DNA of 33,488 bases from positions 1 through 33,488 of the forward strand of contig NZ_BARF01000080.1 in assembly GCF_000367365.1 (NCBI RefSeq), written 5' to 3'. A model generated the notes under the pieces. The model had not been told where the DNA came from, searched no databases, and worked only from the letters and a program-made list of their open reading frames with translations. Shown here one piece after another: positions 22,618 through 29,942 of this stretch (position 1 is its first letter; every line of letters begins with the position of its first letter). This DNA is from Streptomyces prunicolor NBRC 13075. Lineage in GTDB: Bacteria; Actinomycetota; Actinomycetes; Streptomycetales; Streptomycetaceae. A program made the translations under genes and the position numbers.

Positions 22618-25200
22618 ATGCCGGATACGCGGGATCCGGCTCTTGTGGCATTCGGCCGGGCGCTCGCCGAACTGCGCGTGGATTCCGGGCTCACGCAAAA
22701 GGAAGTGGCCTCGGACTCGCAGCCGTCGGCGGGGGCTGGCCATCCGCGACGACTACGACCCCAAGGCGGCCGAGGGTCCACGCCGATTTCCTCCAACGCC
22801 CTCGTGGCCTTCAGCGTGACGACGATCTCCGACAAGGAGCGAGGGATCGGGAGCGAGGCTCCGACCCTGGATTTCGTCCAGCTGTTCGTCCAGCGGTGCC
22901 AGGCCTACGCCCGACGTGAAGTCCTCGGTGAGCGCTACGACTTGGCCATCTGGGAGCGCAGACGCGAGGTGCTCGCCGGGGTCCTCAAGCACACCGGCCA
23001 TGCAGTGCCGGAGCCGCGCGGCGCATCCGCTGCTCCCTCCGCCGCACCAGGTCCTTCCCCGCTGTTCCGGCCGCTGGCCGAGTGGACCCCCGACGCCTTC
23101 GGTGTCCAGCACCCGATGGCGCTGCCGGGCGAGAGCCAGACCGATCTGTCCCCGTACATCGGCCGCAGTTTCGACACGGCCCTGCGGCAACAGGTCGAGC
23201 AGGGTCACCGCTCCAGACCGCGCTGCGTGACACTGTCCGGCTGGTCCTCGGCTGGGAAGACCCGGTCAGCCTGGTGGGTGGTCACGAGCACTCTGCCCGA
23301 GAATTGCCCATTGGCCCGGCCCGATGACGCCCGCGCGCTCCTGGAGCTCTTACAACACCCGGTTCCCGACGGCGCCGTCATCTTTCTCGACGATGCCGCC
23401 GAGCACCTCGGCCCTGCCCACCTTCACGAGGTGGTCCAAGGACTTGCCGAGCTCCTCGGCCGGCAAGAGCCTGTGGTGCTCCTGGTGACACTGGACCCAG
23501 CGACACTCGGACGGCTGACCGAACTGACCGGCGACCCGGTCGAGGACCGGCGAATACAGCGTGCTCTGGACCTGGTTGCGCGAACAGTTCACGAGGTCCC
23601 CGACGAGCTCCAGGATCTGAGCGAAGCACGTCAGCGTGCGCAGGAAGACCCCTACCTGCGTCACGCCCTCGCGGCCAGCGACGGCACTGGGCGACTCTTC
23701 CCCATGCTGACCGGCGGTCCCCTGCTAGTCGACCGGCATGAGCGTCTCTCCCCGCACGCCCGGGCCCTGGTCACCGCAGCGGGCGAATGCCGGCGCCTGG
23801 GCCATGGTGGCCCGCTCCCCGATTCTCTACTCAAGGCCGCCGCGCTTGCCCATCTCGACGAACGGCAGCGAGCGGTTCCGCACGACGGCTGGCTCCGGGC
23901 CGCTCTCGCCGAGGCAGAACGCCCCGTACGCGGACAGGTGCAGGCGCTGTTCCCTGTGAACACGAGCCGGGCTTACGGGATCGAGGGCTATGAGGTGTCG
24001 CCGTACCTGGTCAATCAGTGGGTGCGACAGGCCGACTTCATCGACGTCACGGTGTGGCAGGCCCTGTATGACCACGTCGAGGACGGCGAACAACTCGTGC
24101 GGCTGGGGCACGAAGCACACAGCCGTGCCGTGTACGGCTGGGCGTACCGCTACTTCACCAAGGCGGCCTCCCTCGGCTATCAGGGAGCAGCCACTGCTGT
24201 GGCGTGGCTGGTGCAACAGGTCGGTGAACGGGAGAAGGTTCGCTCCGCGGCCGGCACAACAGCCGGAGCGGATGTCCGTAAGGCCGCGGCAGGAGGAGTC
24301 CAGGCCGACGACGATCCCGACGATTTCATGGCAGCGATCGAAGCAACTTTGGCTGAGATGGAGGAGATCGAGGGGGCGTTCGACCCTCGACTGCTCGCCC
24401 GCCCCGGTGGGGACGGGGCCTGGTTCGAAGCTGACTTCGGAGTCGCGGCCAAGGACGTCCTTGAGGAGCTCACCCCGACGAGCTCCGGCTTCGACGTGCT
24501 GGGGCTGCCTCCGGAGAAGCGAGGCGCGCTGTACCGCCGCCTGTGGGACGAGATGGAAGGCGTCCACGGCTCCAAGGCGCCTGACGGAGACTTCTGGCTG
24601 CTCCCGACGCACAGCTGGCTCGTCTCCCTGTTGCGGGCGATGACCGCCGCGCACAGCTCAGTCCGGAACCGGGAGGCGCTGGTGTGGGCTCTGGAGAACA
24701 AGCCTGACGCCGACAGTCCCGCCAACATGCGTGAGCGCGAGGAGCATCTCCGCGTTCTGCTGGGACGCTGGACCTCCTCCAGGGAGGTCGTGCGTCGTCT
24801 GCAGACGATCGCCGCCCAAAGGGGCCGCTGGAGCGACGTCGACAAGCTGACGTCCATGGGCGGCAGGTACGAACTCGAGACGGCAGCCGAGCTGTACGAG
24901 CGATTCGGTCTCCACACCGCCGCCGAGCAGCTGAACAGTGAGATCGCTAGCGAGTACGCGGATCAGCGGGCTTTGATCGAGTTCTGGTGGCGAGTGGGAC
25001 GTCGACAGCAGTCCGAGGCGGCGCTGCGCCGGCACATCGTGGCAGGCAACCGCCATTCGGTGGAGCGGCTGATCACCATGCTCAGGGAGACCGGCCGAGA
25101 GGCCGAAGCCGGCGTCGTGGGCAGATCCGGGCTCGAGCCCGACGGATCCACGGCCGCGTGGACGCCTCCCCCGCGTCGACCTCAAGGAGCCGGGACCTAA
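22618..25200 (+). CDS. HTH P-loop regulator with C-terminal helical repeats, 860 aa
   Basis: N-terminus: XRE-type helix-turn-helix (FGRALAELRVDSGLTQKEVA, residues 12-31, continuing at 65-76), interrupted by an extra stretch of about 29 residues (36-64). A Pro/Ala linker follows, then an NTPase core with Walker A GWSSAGKT near 208-215 and Walker B AVIFLDDA near 253-260. The C-terminal half is helical and repeat-like (Sel1/TPR-like AYRYFTKAASLGYQGAATAVAWL near 510-533). This layout matches STAND-type signalling ATPases, which assemble on sensing a ligand. ATG after AGGGGGA. It has its own control region outside the CTTAAG regulon. It could be a transcriptional regulator or a defence sensor; no effector domain is recognised. 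Confidence 0.75.
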   Translation: MPDTRDPALVAFGRALAELRVDSGLTQKEVASDSQPSAGAGHPRRLRPQGGRGSTPISSNALVAFSVTTISDKERGIGSEAPTLDFVQLFVQRCQAYARREVLGERYDLAIWERRREVLAGVLKHTGHAVPEPRGASAAPSAAPGPSPLFRPLAEWTPDAFGVQHPMALPGESQTDLSPYIGRSFDTALRQQVEQGHRSRPRCVTLSGWSSAGKTRSAWWVVTSTLPENCPLARPDDARALLELLQHPVPDGAVIFLDDAAEHLGPAHLHEVVQGLAELLGRQEPVVLLVTLDPATLGRLTELTGDPVEDRRIQRALDLVARTVHEVPDELQDLSEARQRAQEDPYLRHALAASDGTGRLFPMLTGGPLLVDRHERLSPHARALVTAAGECRRLGHGGPLPDSLLKAAALAHLDERQRAVPHDGWLRAALAEAERPVRGQVQALFPVNTSRAYGIEGYEVSPYLVNQWVRQADFIDVTVWQALYDHVEDGEQLVRLGHEAHSRAVYGWAYRYFTKAASLGYQGAATAVAWLVQQVGEREKVRSAAGTTAGADVRKAAAGGVQADDDPDDFMAAIEATLAEMEEIEGAFDPRLLARPGGDGAWFEADFGVAAKDVLEELTPTSSGFDVLGLPPEKRGALYRRLWDEMEGVHGSKAPDGDFWLLPTHSWLVSLLRAMTAAHSSVRNREALVWALENKPDADSPANMREREEHLRVLLGRWTSSREVVRRLQTIAAQRGRWSDVDKLTSMGGRYELETAAELYERFGLHTAAEQLNSEIASEYADQRALIEFWWRVGRRQQSEAALRRHIVAGNRHSVERLITMLRETGREAEAGVVGRSGLEPDGSTAAWTPPPRRPQGAGT

Positions 25201-25286
25201 GCGTTCAGGCGCGGGTGCGGGTGACGACCGCCGCTTGCGGTGCACCCCGGTGTGAGGGCCTACCGCTTGGGAGTTCACCCCCTTCC

Positions 25287-25337
25287 GTCTCTTAAGACTT
25301 GCACTCCATTCGACATGCGCGTAGAGTCTTAAGAGAC
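25287..25337 (+). promoter_or_regulatory. CTTAAG-flanked promoter 13
   Basis: Arms GTCTCTTAAGAC (25287-25298) and GTCTTAAGAGAC (25326-25337) are perfect inverted copies. -35 TTGCAC (25299-25304), 17 bp, -10 TAGAGT (25322-25327). Leader hairpin weak (GTCG/CGAC). Confidence 0.9.
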
Positions 25338-25367
25338 GAGGTCGCCAGCTTCCCGACAGGAGCCCCG

Positions 25368-25688
25368 ATGGACACCCAGGTACTCACCCCGGCCGCCGCA
25401 GCGGTGGCTCCCGAGTCCCTGGAGTCCCTGCGGGCTCAGCGCGACCAGTTGGCGGCATTCCTCCGAAAGCTCGCAGCCGAGAACCCCCGGACCATGACGC
25501 TCCGGGCCGACGACCACCGGGTTGCGCTGGAACTTCTCGACAGCCTGCCCGTCCCCGAACGGTGCCTGAACGCATCCCCCGGCGCGCTGGAGGGCGGTCA
25601 CGCATTCTTCCTGCCCGTCGAGAACGGCAAGCGCTGCATGAACTGCCGGACGCTCCGCCTTGACCCCGAGGCACCGTCCGCCGCCTGA
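25368..25688 (+). CDS. hypothetical protein, 106 aa
   Basis: Not recognised. ATG at 25368 behind CAGGAG; earlier readings begin inside promoter 13. N-terminal two thirds helical (LRAQRDQLAAFLRKLAAEN, possible coiled coil); the C-terminus has one Cys near residue 66 and a RCMNC pair near 90, a possible partial zinc site. First gene of a two-gene cassette. Confidence 0.8.
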   Translation: MDTQVLTPAAAAVAPESLESLRAQRDQLAAFLRKLAAENPRTMTLRADDHRVALELLDSLPVPERCLNASPGALEGGHAFFLPVENGKRCMNCRTLRLDPEAPSAA

Positions 25689-25717
25689 ATTGCCCCTCCG
25701 ACCCGAAGGACACGTCG

Positions 25718-26251
25718 ATGAGCACTCCTCCCACGAATATCCCCGCCGATCTCGCACATGCCCTGCGCGCTGGTATCGACGCAGCACGCGCGGCGAGCTC
25801 GGCCGCTGCTCATGTCTCCGCCACCGTGCTGATCCGCGCCGCAGACGGCCGGGGCAGCATCCACCAGGCGTGGCGCGGTGAGGGCCCGGACGCCTGGTGC
25901 CAGGTGGCATCGCCCGGCTTCAGGGCCCACCTGCTGAAGACCGGGCACGGCGACCGGGCACAGATCGCGTTCATCTCGCTGACCACCGACGCCTACGAGC
26001 GCGTCCGCGACCGCGTCCTGGAGCTGGAAGAGTGCCCGCACGACCTTGAGTGCGAGTGCGCGGCTACCCCGTGGCCGTCGGTGGACGACCTGCGCTCACA
26101 CCCGGACGACTTGGAGATCGTCACCCGGGAGGACGAGGAGAGGGGTTTCGCGCGGCTGTCGTCCGGCCGGATCGACCTCACGCTGTGGGACGAGTCCGTC
26201 CGGCTCCTGTTCGGGCTCGTCCAGCTCACCCGCGCCGTCGACCGCCCGTAG
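25718..26251 (+). CDS. hypothetical protein, 177 aa
   Basis: Not recognised. ATG with GAAGGA upstream. Helical N-terminus rich in Ala, a beta-rich middle, a Cys cluster (ECPHDLECECA) near residue 109, and a C-terminus ending in a hydrophobic helix (VRLLFGLVQLTRAV) that looks amphipathic rather than membrane-spanning. Second gene of the promoter 13 cassette. Confidence 0.8.
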   Translation: MSTPPTNIPADLAHALRAGIDAARAASSAAAHVSATVLIRAADGRGSIHQAWRGEGPDAWCQVASPGFRAHLLKTGHGDRAQIAFISLTTDAYERVRDRVLELEECPHDLECECAATPWPSVDDLRSHPDDLEIVTREDEERGFARLSSGRIDLTLWDESVRLLFGLVQLTRAVDRP

Positions 26252-26300
26252 TCCGCCGGGGCGGCGGTCCATCGACGACGCGTCGCCCCGCACTCCAAAC

Positions 26301-26351
26301 GACTCTTAAAACTTGCCTCACCCCCACACTGGATGTATAGTCTTAAGAGTC
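26301..26351 (+). promoter_or_regulatory. CTTAAG-flanked promoter 14
   Basis: Arm GACTCTTAAAAC (26301-26312), -35 TTGCCT (26313-26318), 17 bp, -10 TATAGT (26336-26341), arm GTCTTAAGAGTC (26340-26351). No convincing leader hairpin. Confidence 0.89.
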
Positions 26352-26396
26352 AATCGCGGGTTTCGCTCAGCCTTTTCCACCCAAGGAGTCCAGCAC

Positions 26397-26777
26397 TTGC
26401 CCACGTCCACGCCCCAGAACAGCGCCCCCACGCTGGCAACCGCGATCTCGTTCGTATCCCTGCACGCCACGCAGGAGGACCTCGACCGGATCTACGCCGC
26501 CGCGAAGGAACGCTCACAGGCCCTGCGCTCGACCCGTGCAGCCTCCGTCACCACCGGCGCGCTCATCCGGATCGACAAGATCCGCCCGAGGTACCTGGTC
26601 GGCCTGACCGGGACGGTCACCGCCACCCGCACCGCACGCACCAAGACCTACGCCACGGTCGAACTGGACGAGGAGTCCACCGACGTACTGCGCGCCACCG
26701 GCATGCAGTACATCCCCACCGACGTGAAGCGGTTCTCGTACGAAGGCATCCCCACCACCTGCTGCTTCGCGCAGTAG
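26397..26777 (+). CDS. hypothetical protein, 126 aa
   Basis: Not recognised. TTG at 26397 with AAGGAG 8 nt upstream; the frame also stays open back through promoter 14. N-terminus Thr/Ser-rich, then a helix (TQEDLDRIYAAAKERSQALR), then beta strands with basic character (IRIDKIRPRYLVGLTGTVTATR) that resemble a small OB-like or SH3-like barrel, ending GIPTTCCFAQ. First gene of the promoter 14 cassette. Confidence 0.75.
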   Translation: MPTSTPQNSAPTLATAISFVSLHATQEDLDRIYAAAKERSQALRSTRAASVTTGALIRIDKIRPRYLVGLTGTVTATRTARTKTYATVELDEESTDVLRATGMQYIPTDVKRFSYEGIPTTCCFAQ

Positions 26778-26856
26778 CGGCCCCTCCCCGACCGTGCCCC
26801 GGTCCCGGCCGGGGACGCAGCCCACCCCTCCCCCACTACCGAGGAGCACTCCAGCC

Positions 26857-27432
26857 ATGGGCGCAGAGGCCTACATCGAAGGCACCATCACCTTCAACGA
26901 GCCCGTCCCCATCGAAGGCATCACGCGGGAACTGGCCGAACTGCACCCGCTGGAGCGCCTCTTCACCCTCACCTACTCCGACGACGCCACCGCACTGCGC
27001 GGGCTGTCATCCGGCCAGGACAACGCCTGGGGAAGCAGCCGGGAGTGGGACCTCGTGCTCGCCGTGCTGGAAACGATCGCCAGTCAGCACCAACGCACCC
27101 TGCACACGGACGCGACGTGGGAATCCGACCCGGGCCCCTTCCGGGGCACCCTCGTCGTCGACACGGCGGGCCGCTTCCACCACGTCTTCGAGGACGACGA
27201 ACCCGCCCGCCACCACGCGCGGCGCTGCAACTGCCACGCGCACCAGGATCCGCAGGCCTGCGAGCAGTGCGGCTCTGCAGGATTCCTCGCTCGCGAGGAC
27301 GACCTTCCCACCGCACAGGCCCTGTGCGTCGACTGCCACGAGAGCGCCGGCACCCGCCAGGCCGCCGACGGCCACCAGTGCCGCGACTACTGCGCACTCG
27401 ACACCGACCACTCGGGCCTGTGCTGCCCCTGA
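26857..27432 (+). CDS. Cys-rich hypothetical protein, 191 aa
   Basis: No named family assigned. ATG at 26857 after GAGGAG. Residues 1-100 form a mixed alpha/beta domain (YIEGTITFNEPVPIEGI at the start). Residues 125-191 contain about 11 Cys and several His in CxC and CxxC groups (CNCHAH, CEQC, CVDCHE, CRDYC, CC), most likely two zinc ribbons. Second gene of the promoter 14 cassette. Confidence 0.82.
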   Translation: MGAEAYIEGTITFNEPVPIEGITRELAELHPLERLFTLTYSDDATALRGLSSGQDNAWGSSREWDLVLAVLETIASQHQRTLHTDATWESDPGPFRGTLVVDTAGRFHHVFEDDEPARHHARRCNCHAHQDPQACEQCGSAGFLAREDDLPTAQALCVDCHESAGTRQAADGHQCRDYCALDTDHSGLCCP

Positions 27433-27469
27433 CCCCCGAGCCTCCCCAACCCAAGGAGCCCTCTCCTTC

Positions 27470-27799
27470 GTGACCTCCACTTTCGTCCCCTACCGCGACC
27501 GGACCGACGGCGCCCTGCGGATCCGGATGACCGTCGCCTACCCCCTGCGTGCCAACGACGTCGTCGCGATCCTCGCCAGCGCCCACCGGGAGAACGCCCC
27601 CGACGAACTGCCGCTGCTGCGCTACACCGACGTGGTCCACATCATCCGGACCGAGCTGGTCGAGCGCGGAGGCAAGACGCCGTTCCTCTGGCGCACCACC
27701 GTCGAGGGCGCGGCCAGCACCGCCTACGCCGACGCGCTGGAGACCTGGGCCCGCGAGGAAGTCCGCCGCAACTTCCCGGCCCTGAGCACCTCGAACTGA
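27470..27799 (+). CDS. hypothetical protein, 109 aa
   Basis: Not recognised. GTG at 27470, AAGGAG 11 nt upstream (a little long). Compact alpha/beta protein (DGALRIRMTVAYPLRANDVVAIL) with a C-terminal amphipathic helix (YADALETWAREEVRRNF). Third gene of the promoter 14 cassette. Confidence 0.78.
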   Translation: MTSTFVPYRDRTDGALRIRMTVAYPLRANDVVAILASAHRENAPDELPLLRYTDVVHIIRTELVERGGKTPFLWRTTVEGAASTAYADALETWAREEVRRNFPALSTSN

Positions 27800-27867
27800 C
27801 CCATCCGCTCCCCCAGGGCCGGCGCACCCGCCCGCGCCGGCCCGGCCGCAACCGCCCGAGGAGACCC

Positions 27868-29082
27868 ATGAACAGCCAGGTCCTGCAGATGTTCCCGGCA
27901 TTCCGGCTGCGCCCGCCCGCCGACGACTTCGCGTCGGCCGAAGTCGTCAACGTCCACGACCTGGTCGTGGGCCAGGTCGACGCCGCCGGCGGCACGTACC
28001 GAGGACGCGCCGGAACGGATGCCGGCCCCCGGCGCACGGACGCGCTGCGGGCGGCCGAGGACGTCGCGATGTTCCACATCGCCCTTCATGGCCCGGCCGG
28101 TGCGGAGCAGCAGCCGTACTCCGGCGTCGCCCAGGCCCAGGCCGCGGTCGCCCTCATTCCCCTCCAGCGTCAGGAGATCGTCGACTCCGCCGCCCGCGCC
28201 TACTTCTTCCACGCCCTGCGCCAGCCGCACGTGGCCGCGATCCTCGGCGGCCTGGACGCCATCGTGCGGGAGCACTTCGCCATCGGAACCCGCGGCGGAT
28301 GCCTGCGTGTAATCCGCCTCCTGGAGCAGGTCCGTGAACCCGCACGGGCCCTGCTCGCCCAGGTCACCGGCGACGAGCGTGAATGGATGGCCTACCCCCT
28401 CGCCCGCCTGCTGGCCTTCACCGAACTCGCCCTCGCCCGCCTCGGCGCCACGACGACGAAGCCCTCCGCCGACCTCGACGGCCCCTTCCCTGACCCTCAC
28501 ACCGCCGACCAGGCACTCGCCACCACCTTCCGCACCTACCGCGACGTCCAGGCCGGCGTCCGCGCTCTCCCCTCCCTGCCGACCAGCGCCCTCCACACGC
28601 TCGGAGCCCTCGACGCAGCAGCGGCCCAGCTGCCCAGCGGTCCCTGCGCGAAGAACCGGGCCGACTGCCGTACGGCCGCCTCCGCCCTGGACGAGCTGGC
28701 CGCCGCGGCCCGCAGCGTCGGAGCCTCCGCCCCCGCCACCGCGGCCGAAGTCCGCGCCCTGGCCCAGGAGCTGTCCGCCATCGCCACCGACACCAGCACC
28801 CGGCTGGAGTCCACGGCCCTGCTGCTCGGGGACGCCAGCCGCCACGGCAGCGTCCGCACGATCCTCACCACCCTCCAGGGCGCCGAACTGGGCCCCGAGA
28901 CCGACGCCGGCACCCGTTCGCTCCTCGTCGGCGACACCGAGACCGGTCCGATCCGGCGTACGGACAACGGCCGCTGGACCGGACCGGGCATCACCGACCC
29001 CTACCACTCCCCCGAGGGCGCCGCGGCAGCGCTCATCGACACCATCCGCGACCGGCAGGCCGCCTCCGGCCACCCGGCCTGA
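27868..29082 (+). CDS. hypothetical helical protein, 404 aa
   Basis: Not recognised. ATG after CGAGGAG. Almost entirely helical and Ala-rich: residues 100-190 with hydrophobic heptad-like spacing, and 225-320 with repeated Ala/Leu helices that may form a helical bundle or coiled coil. The last 60 residues switch to a polar, turn-rich end (RTDNGRWTGPGITDPYHSPEG). No membrane span. Fourth gene of the promoter 14 cassette. Confidence 0.83.
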   Translation: MNSQVLQMFPAFRLRPPADDFASAEVVNVHDLVVGQVDAAGGTYRGRAGTDAGPRRTDALRAAEDVAMFHIALHGPAGAEQQPYSGVAQAQAAVALIPLQRQEIVDSAARAYFFHALRQPHVAAILGGLDAIVREHFAIGTRGGCLRVIRLLEQVREPARALLAQVTGDEREWMAYPLARLLAFTELALARLGATTTKPSADLDGPFPDPHTADQALATTFRTYRDVQAGVRALPSLPTSALHTLGALDAAAAQLPSGPCAKNRADCRTAASALDELAAAARSVGASAPATAAEVRALAQELSAIATDTSTRLESTALLLGDASRHGSVRTILTTLQGAELGPETDAGTRSLLVGDTETGPIRRTDNGRWTGPGITDPYHSPEGAAAALIDTIRDRQAASGHPA

Positions 29083-29112
29083 CGACGTCGCCGACCGATC
29101 CCTGGAGCCACC

Positions 29113-29523
29113 GTGACCGACGTCGACCCGACCTGGGTGTACACGGTCCTCGCCTGCGAGCAGGACTCCCTTCACCAGCAGTGCACCGAGTGGCGCTGGA
29201 CCAGCGAGCACCCGGACGGCGCCCGCGGGGAGGCCGTCGCCAACGCCAGCGCTCTCGACCACGCACGCGTCCTGCGCCACCCCGAGGGCTACCCGATGCA
29301 CAAGTCCCTCGCCTACGAACACCGCGCCGGCGGCGGCCCGTGCGCTGCGTGCACCGACGGCCGAGGACCGTGCGCGGACACCCCCGCCGACCCCCTGTTC
29401 CTCTGCCCAAACTGCCTCGCCCTGCTCGACCACGAACTGCGCCACGCCTTGCTCTCCCTGGGCCTCCCCGACCCCGGCCCTCGGCTCGCATACCTCGCAC
29501 CCGAGACCTACTCTCTCCTCTGA
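29113..29523 (+). CDS. Cys-rich hypothetical protein, 136 aa
   Basis: Not recognised. GTG after TGGAG. Three Cys groups: two single Cys in the first 25 residues, CAAC and a further Cys near 77-87, and CPNC near 98 followed by HELRH. A zinc ribbon formed by CAAC and CPNC is likely. Last gene of the promoter 14 cassette; promoter 15 starts 23 nt later. Confidence 0.8.
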   Translation: MTDVDPTWVYTVLACEQDSLHQQCTEWRWTSEHPDGARGEAVANASALDHARVLRHPEGYPMHKSLAYEHRAGGGPCAACTDGRGPCADTPADPLFLCPNCLALLDHELRHALLSLGLPDPGPRLAYLAPETYSLL

Positions 29524-29546
29524 CCTGCAATCCAACACCCCTGAGT

Positions 29547-29597
29547 GACTCTTAAGACTTGCACGTGCGTGATCTTCTCTGTATAGTTTTAAGAGTC
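29547..29597 (+). promoter_or_regulatory. CTTAAG-flanked promoter 15
   Basis: Arm GACTCTTAAGAC (29547-29558), -35 TTGCAC (29559-29564), 17 bp, -10 TATAGT (29582-29587), right arm with a T change GTTTTAAGAGTC (29586-29597). Leader hairpin GGGGG/CCCCC with AGAGG loop (29601-29615). Confidence 0.89.
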
Positions 29598-29634
29598 AGA
29601 GGGGGAGAGGCCCCCGGGCCGGGCAGGGGAGAGC

Positions 29635-29871
29635 ATGTCGAAGAAGGACGTCGACCAGCTGATTCGGAAGCTGCGGAAGCAGGGCTTCTCGGTGGACGGC
29701 GAGGGCAAGAAGCACCACGAGGTCACACGGAACGGCAAGTTCGTCACCTGGCTCCCCAAGACCCCGTCCGACCACCGCTCTCTGCCAAACTGCATGCCTT
29801 ACCTGAAGGCGTTCGGCTACGACCCCGACCCCAAGCGGGCCAAAAGCCGGGCCACAAAGCGCAAGCCCTGA
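29635..29871 (+). CDS. HicA-like small basic protein, 78 aa
   Basis: Length and layout resemble HicA mRNA-interferase toxins (double-stranded-RNA-binding-like fold): N-terminal helix (VDQLIRKLRKQGFSV), then KKHHEVTRNGKFVTW, where the second His would be the catalytic residue, then LPKTPSDHRSLP and a final helix. The usual GSHH is KKHH here and the tail is longer and more basic. ATG start with GGGGAGAG upstream. No HicB antitoxin follows; the next gene encodes a different repeated domain. Confident as a gene, moderate as HicA-like. Confidence 0.72.
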   Translation: MSKKDVDQLIRKLRKQGFSVDGEGKKHHEVTRNGKFVTWLPKTPSDHRSLPNCMPYLKAFGYDPDPKRAKSRATKRKP

Positions 29872-29875
29872 TCCA

Positions 29876-29907
29876 GCCGGGCCGCCGGGAATCACCGGCG
29901 GCCCGGC
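29876..29907 (+). terminator. stem-loop after HicA-like gene
   Basis: Perfect 13-bp stem (29876-29888 with 29895-29907) and 6-nt loop, just after the stop codon. No T-run. Confidence 0.6.
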
Positions 29908-29942
29908 ATAACCGCCCTCCCGGCAGACAAGGAAAACAATCC

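Noticed and set aside
27724..29538. 604-codon open frame on the minus strand
   Set aside because: Antisense to three well-supported genes, Gly/Val-rich low complexity, no promoter or ribosome binding site.
16..29597. CTTAAG boxes as single-stranded-DNA promoters of the conjugative leading-region type
   Set aside because: If the arms paired in single-stranded DNA, the -35 and most of the -10 would fall in the loop, not in the stem, unlike known examples.
16..29597. The repeated boxes as a CRISPR array or integron attachment sites
   Set aside because: Spacing is irregular (30 bp to 6 kb), genes lie between, the copies contain a full promoter, and there is no cas gene or integrase.
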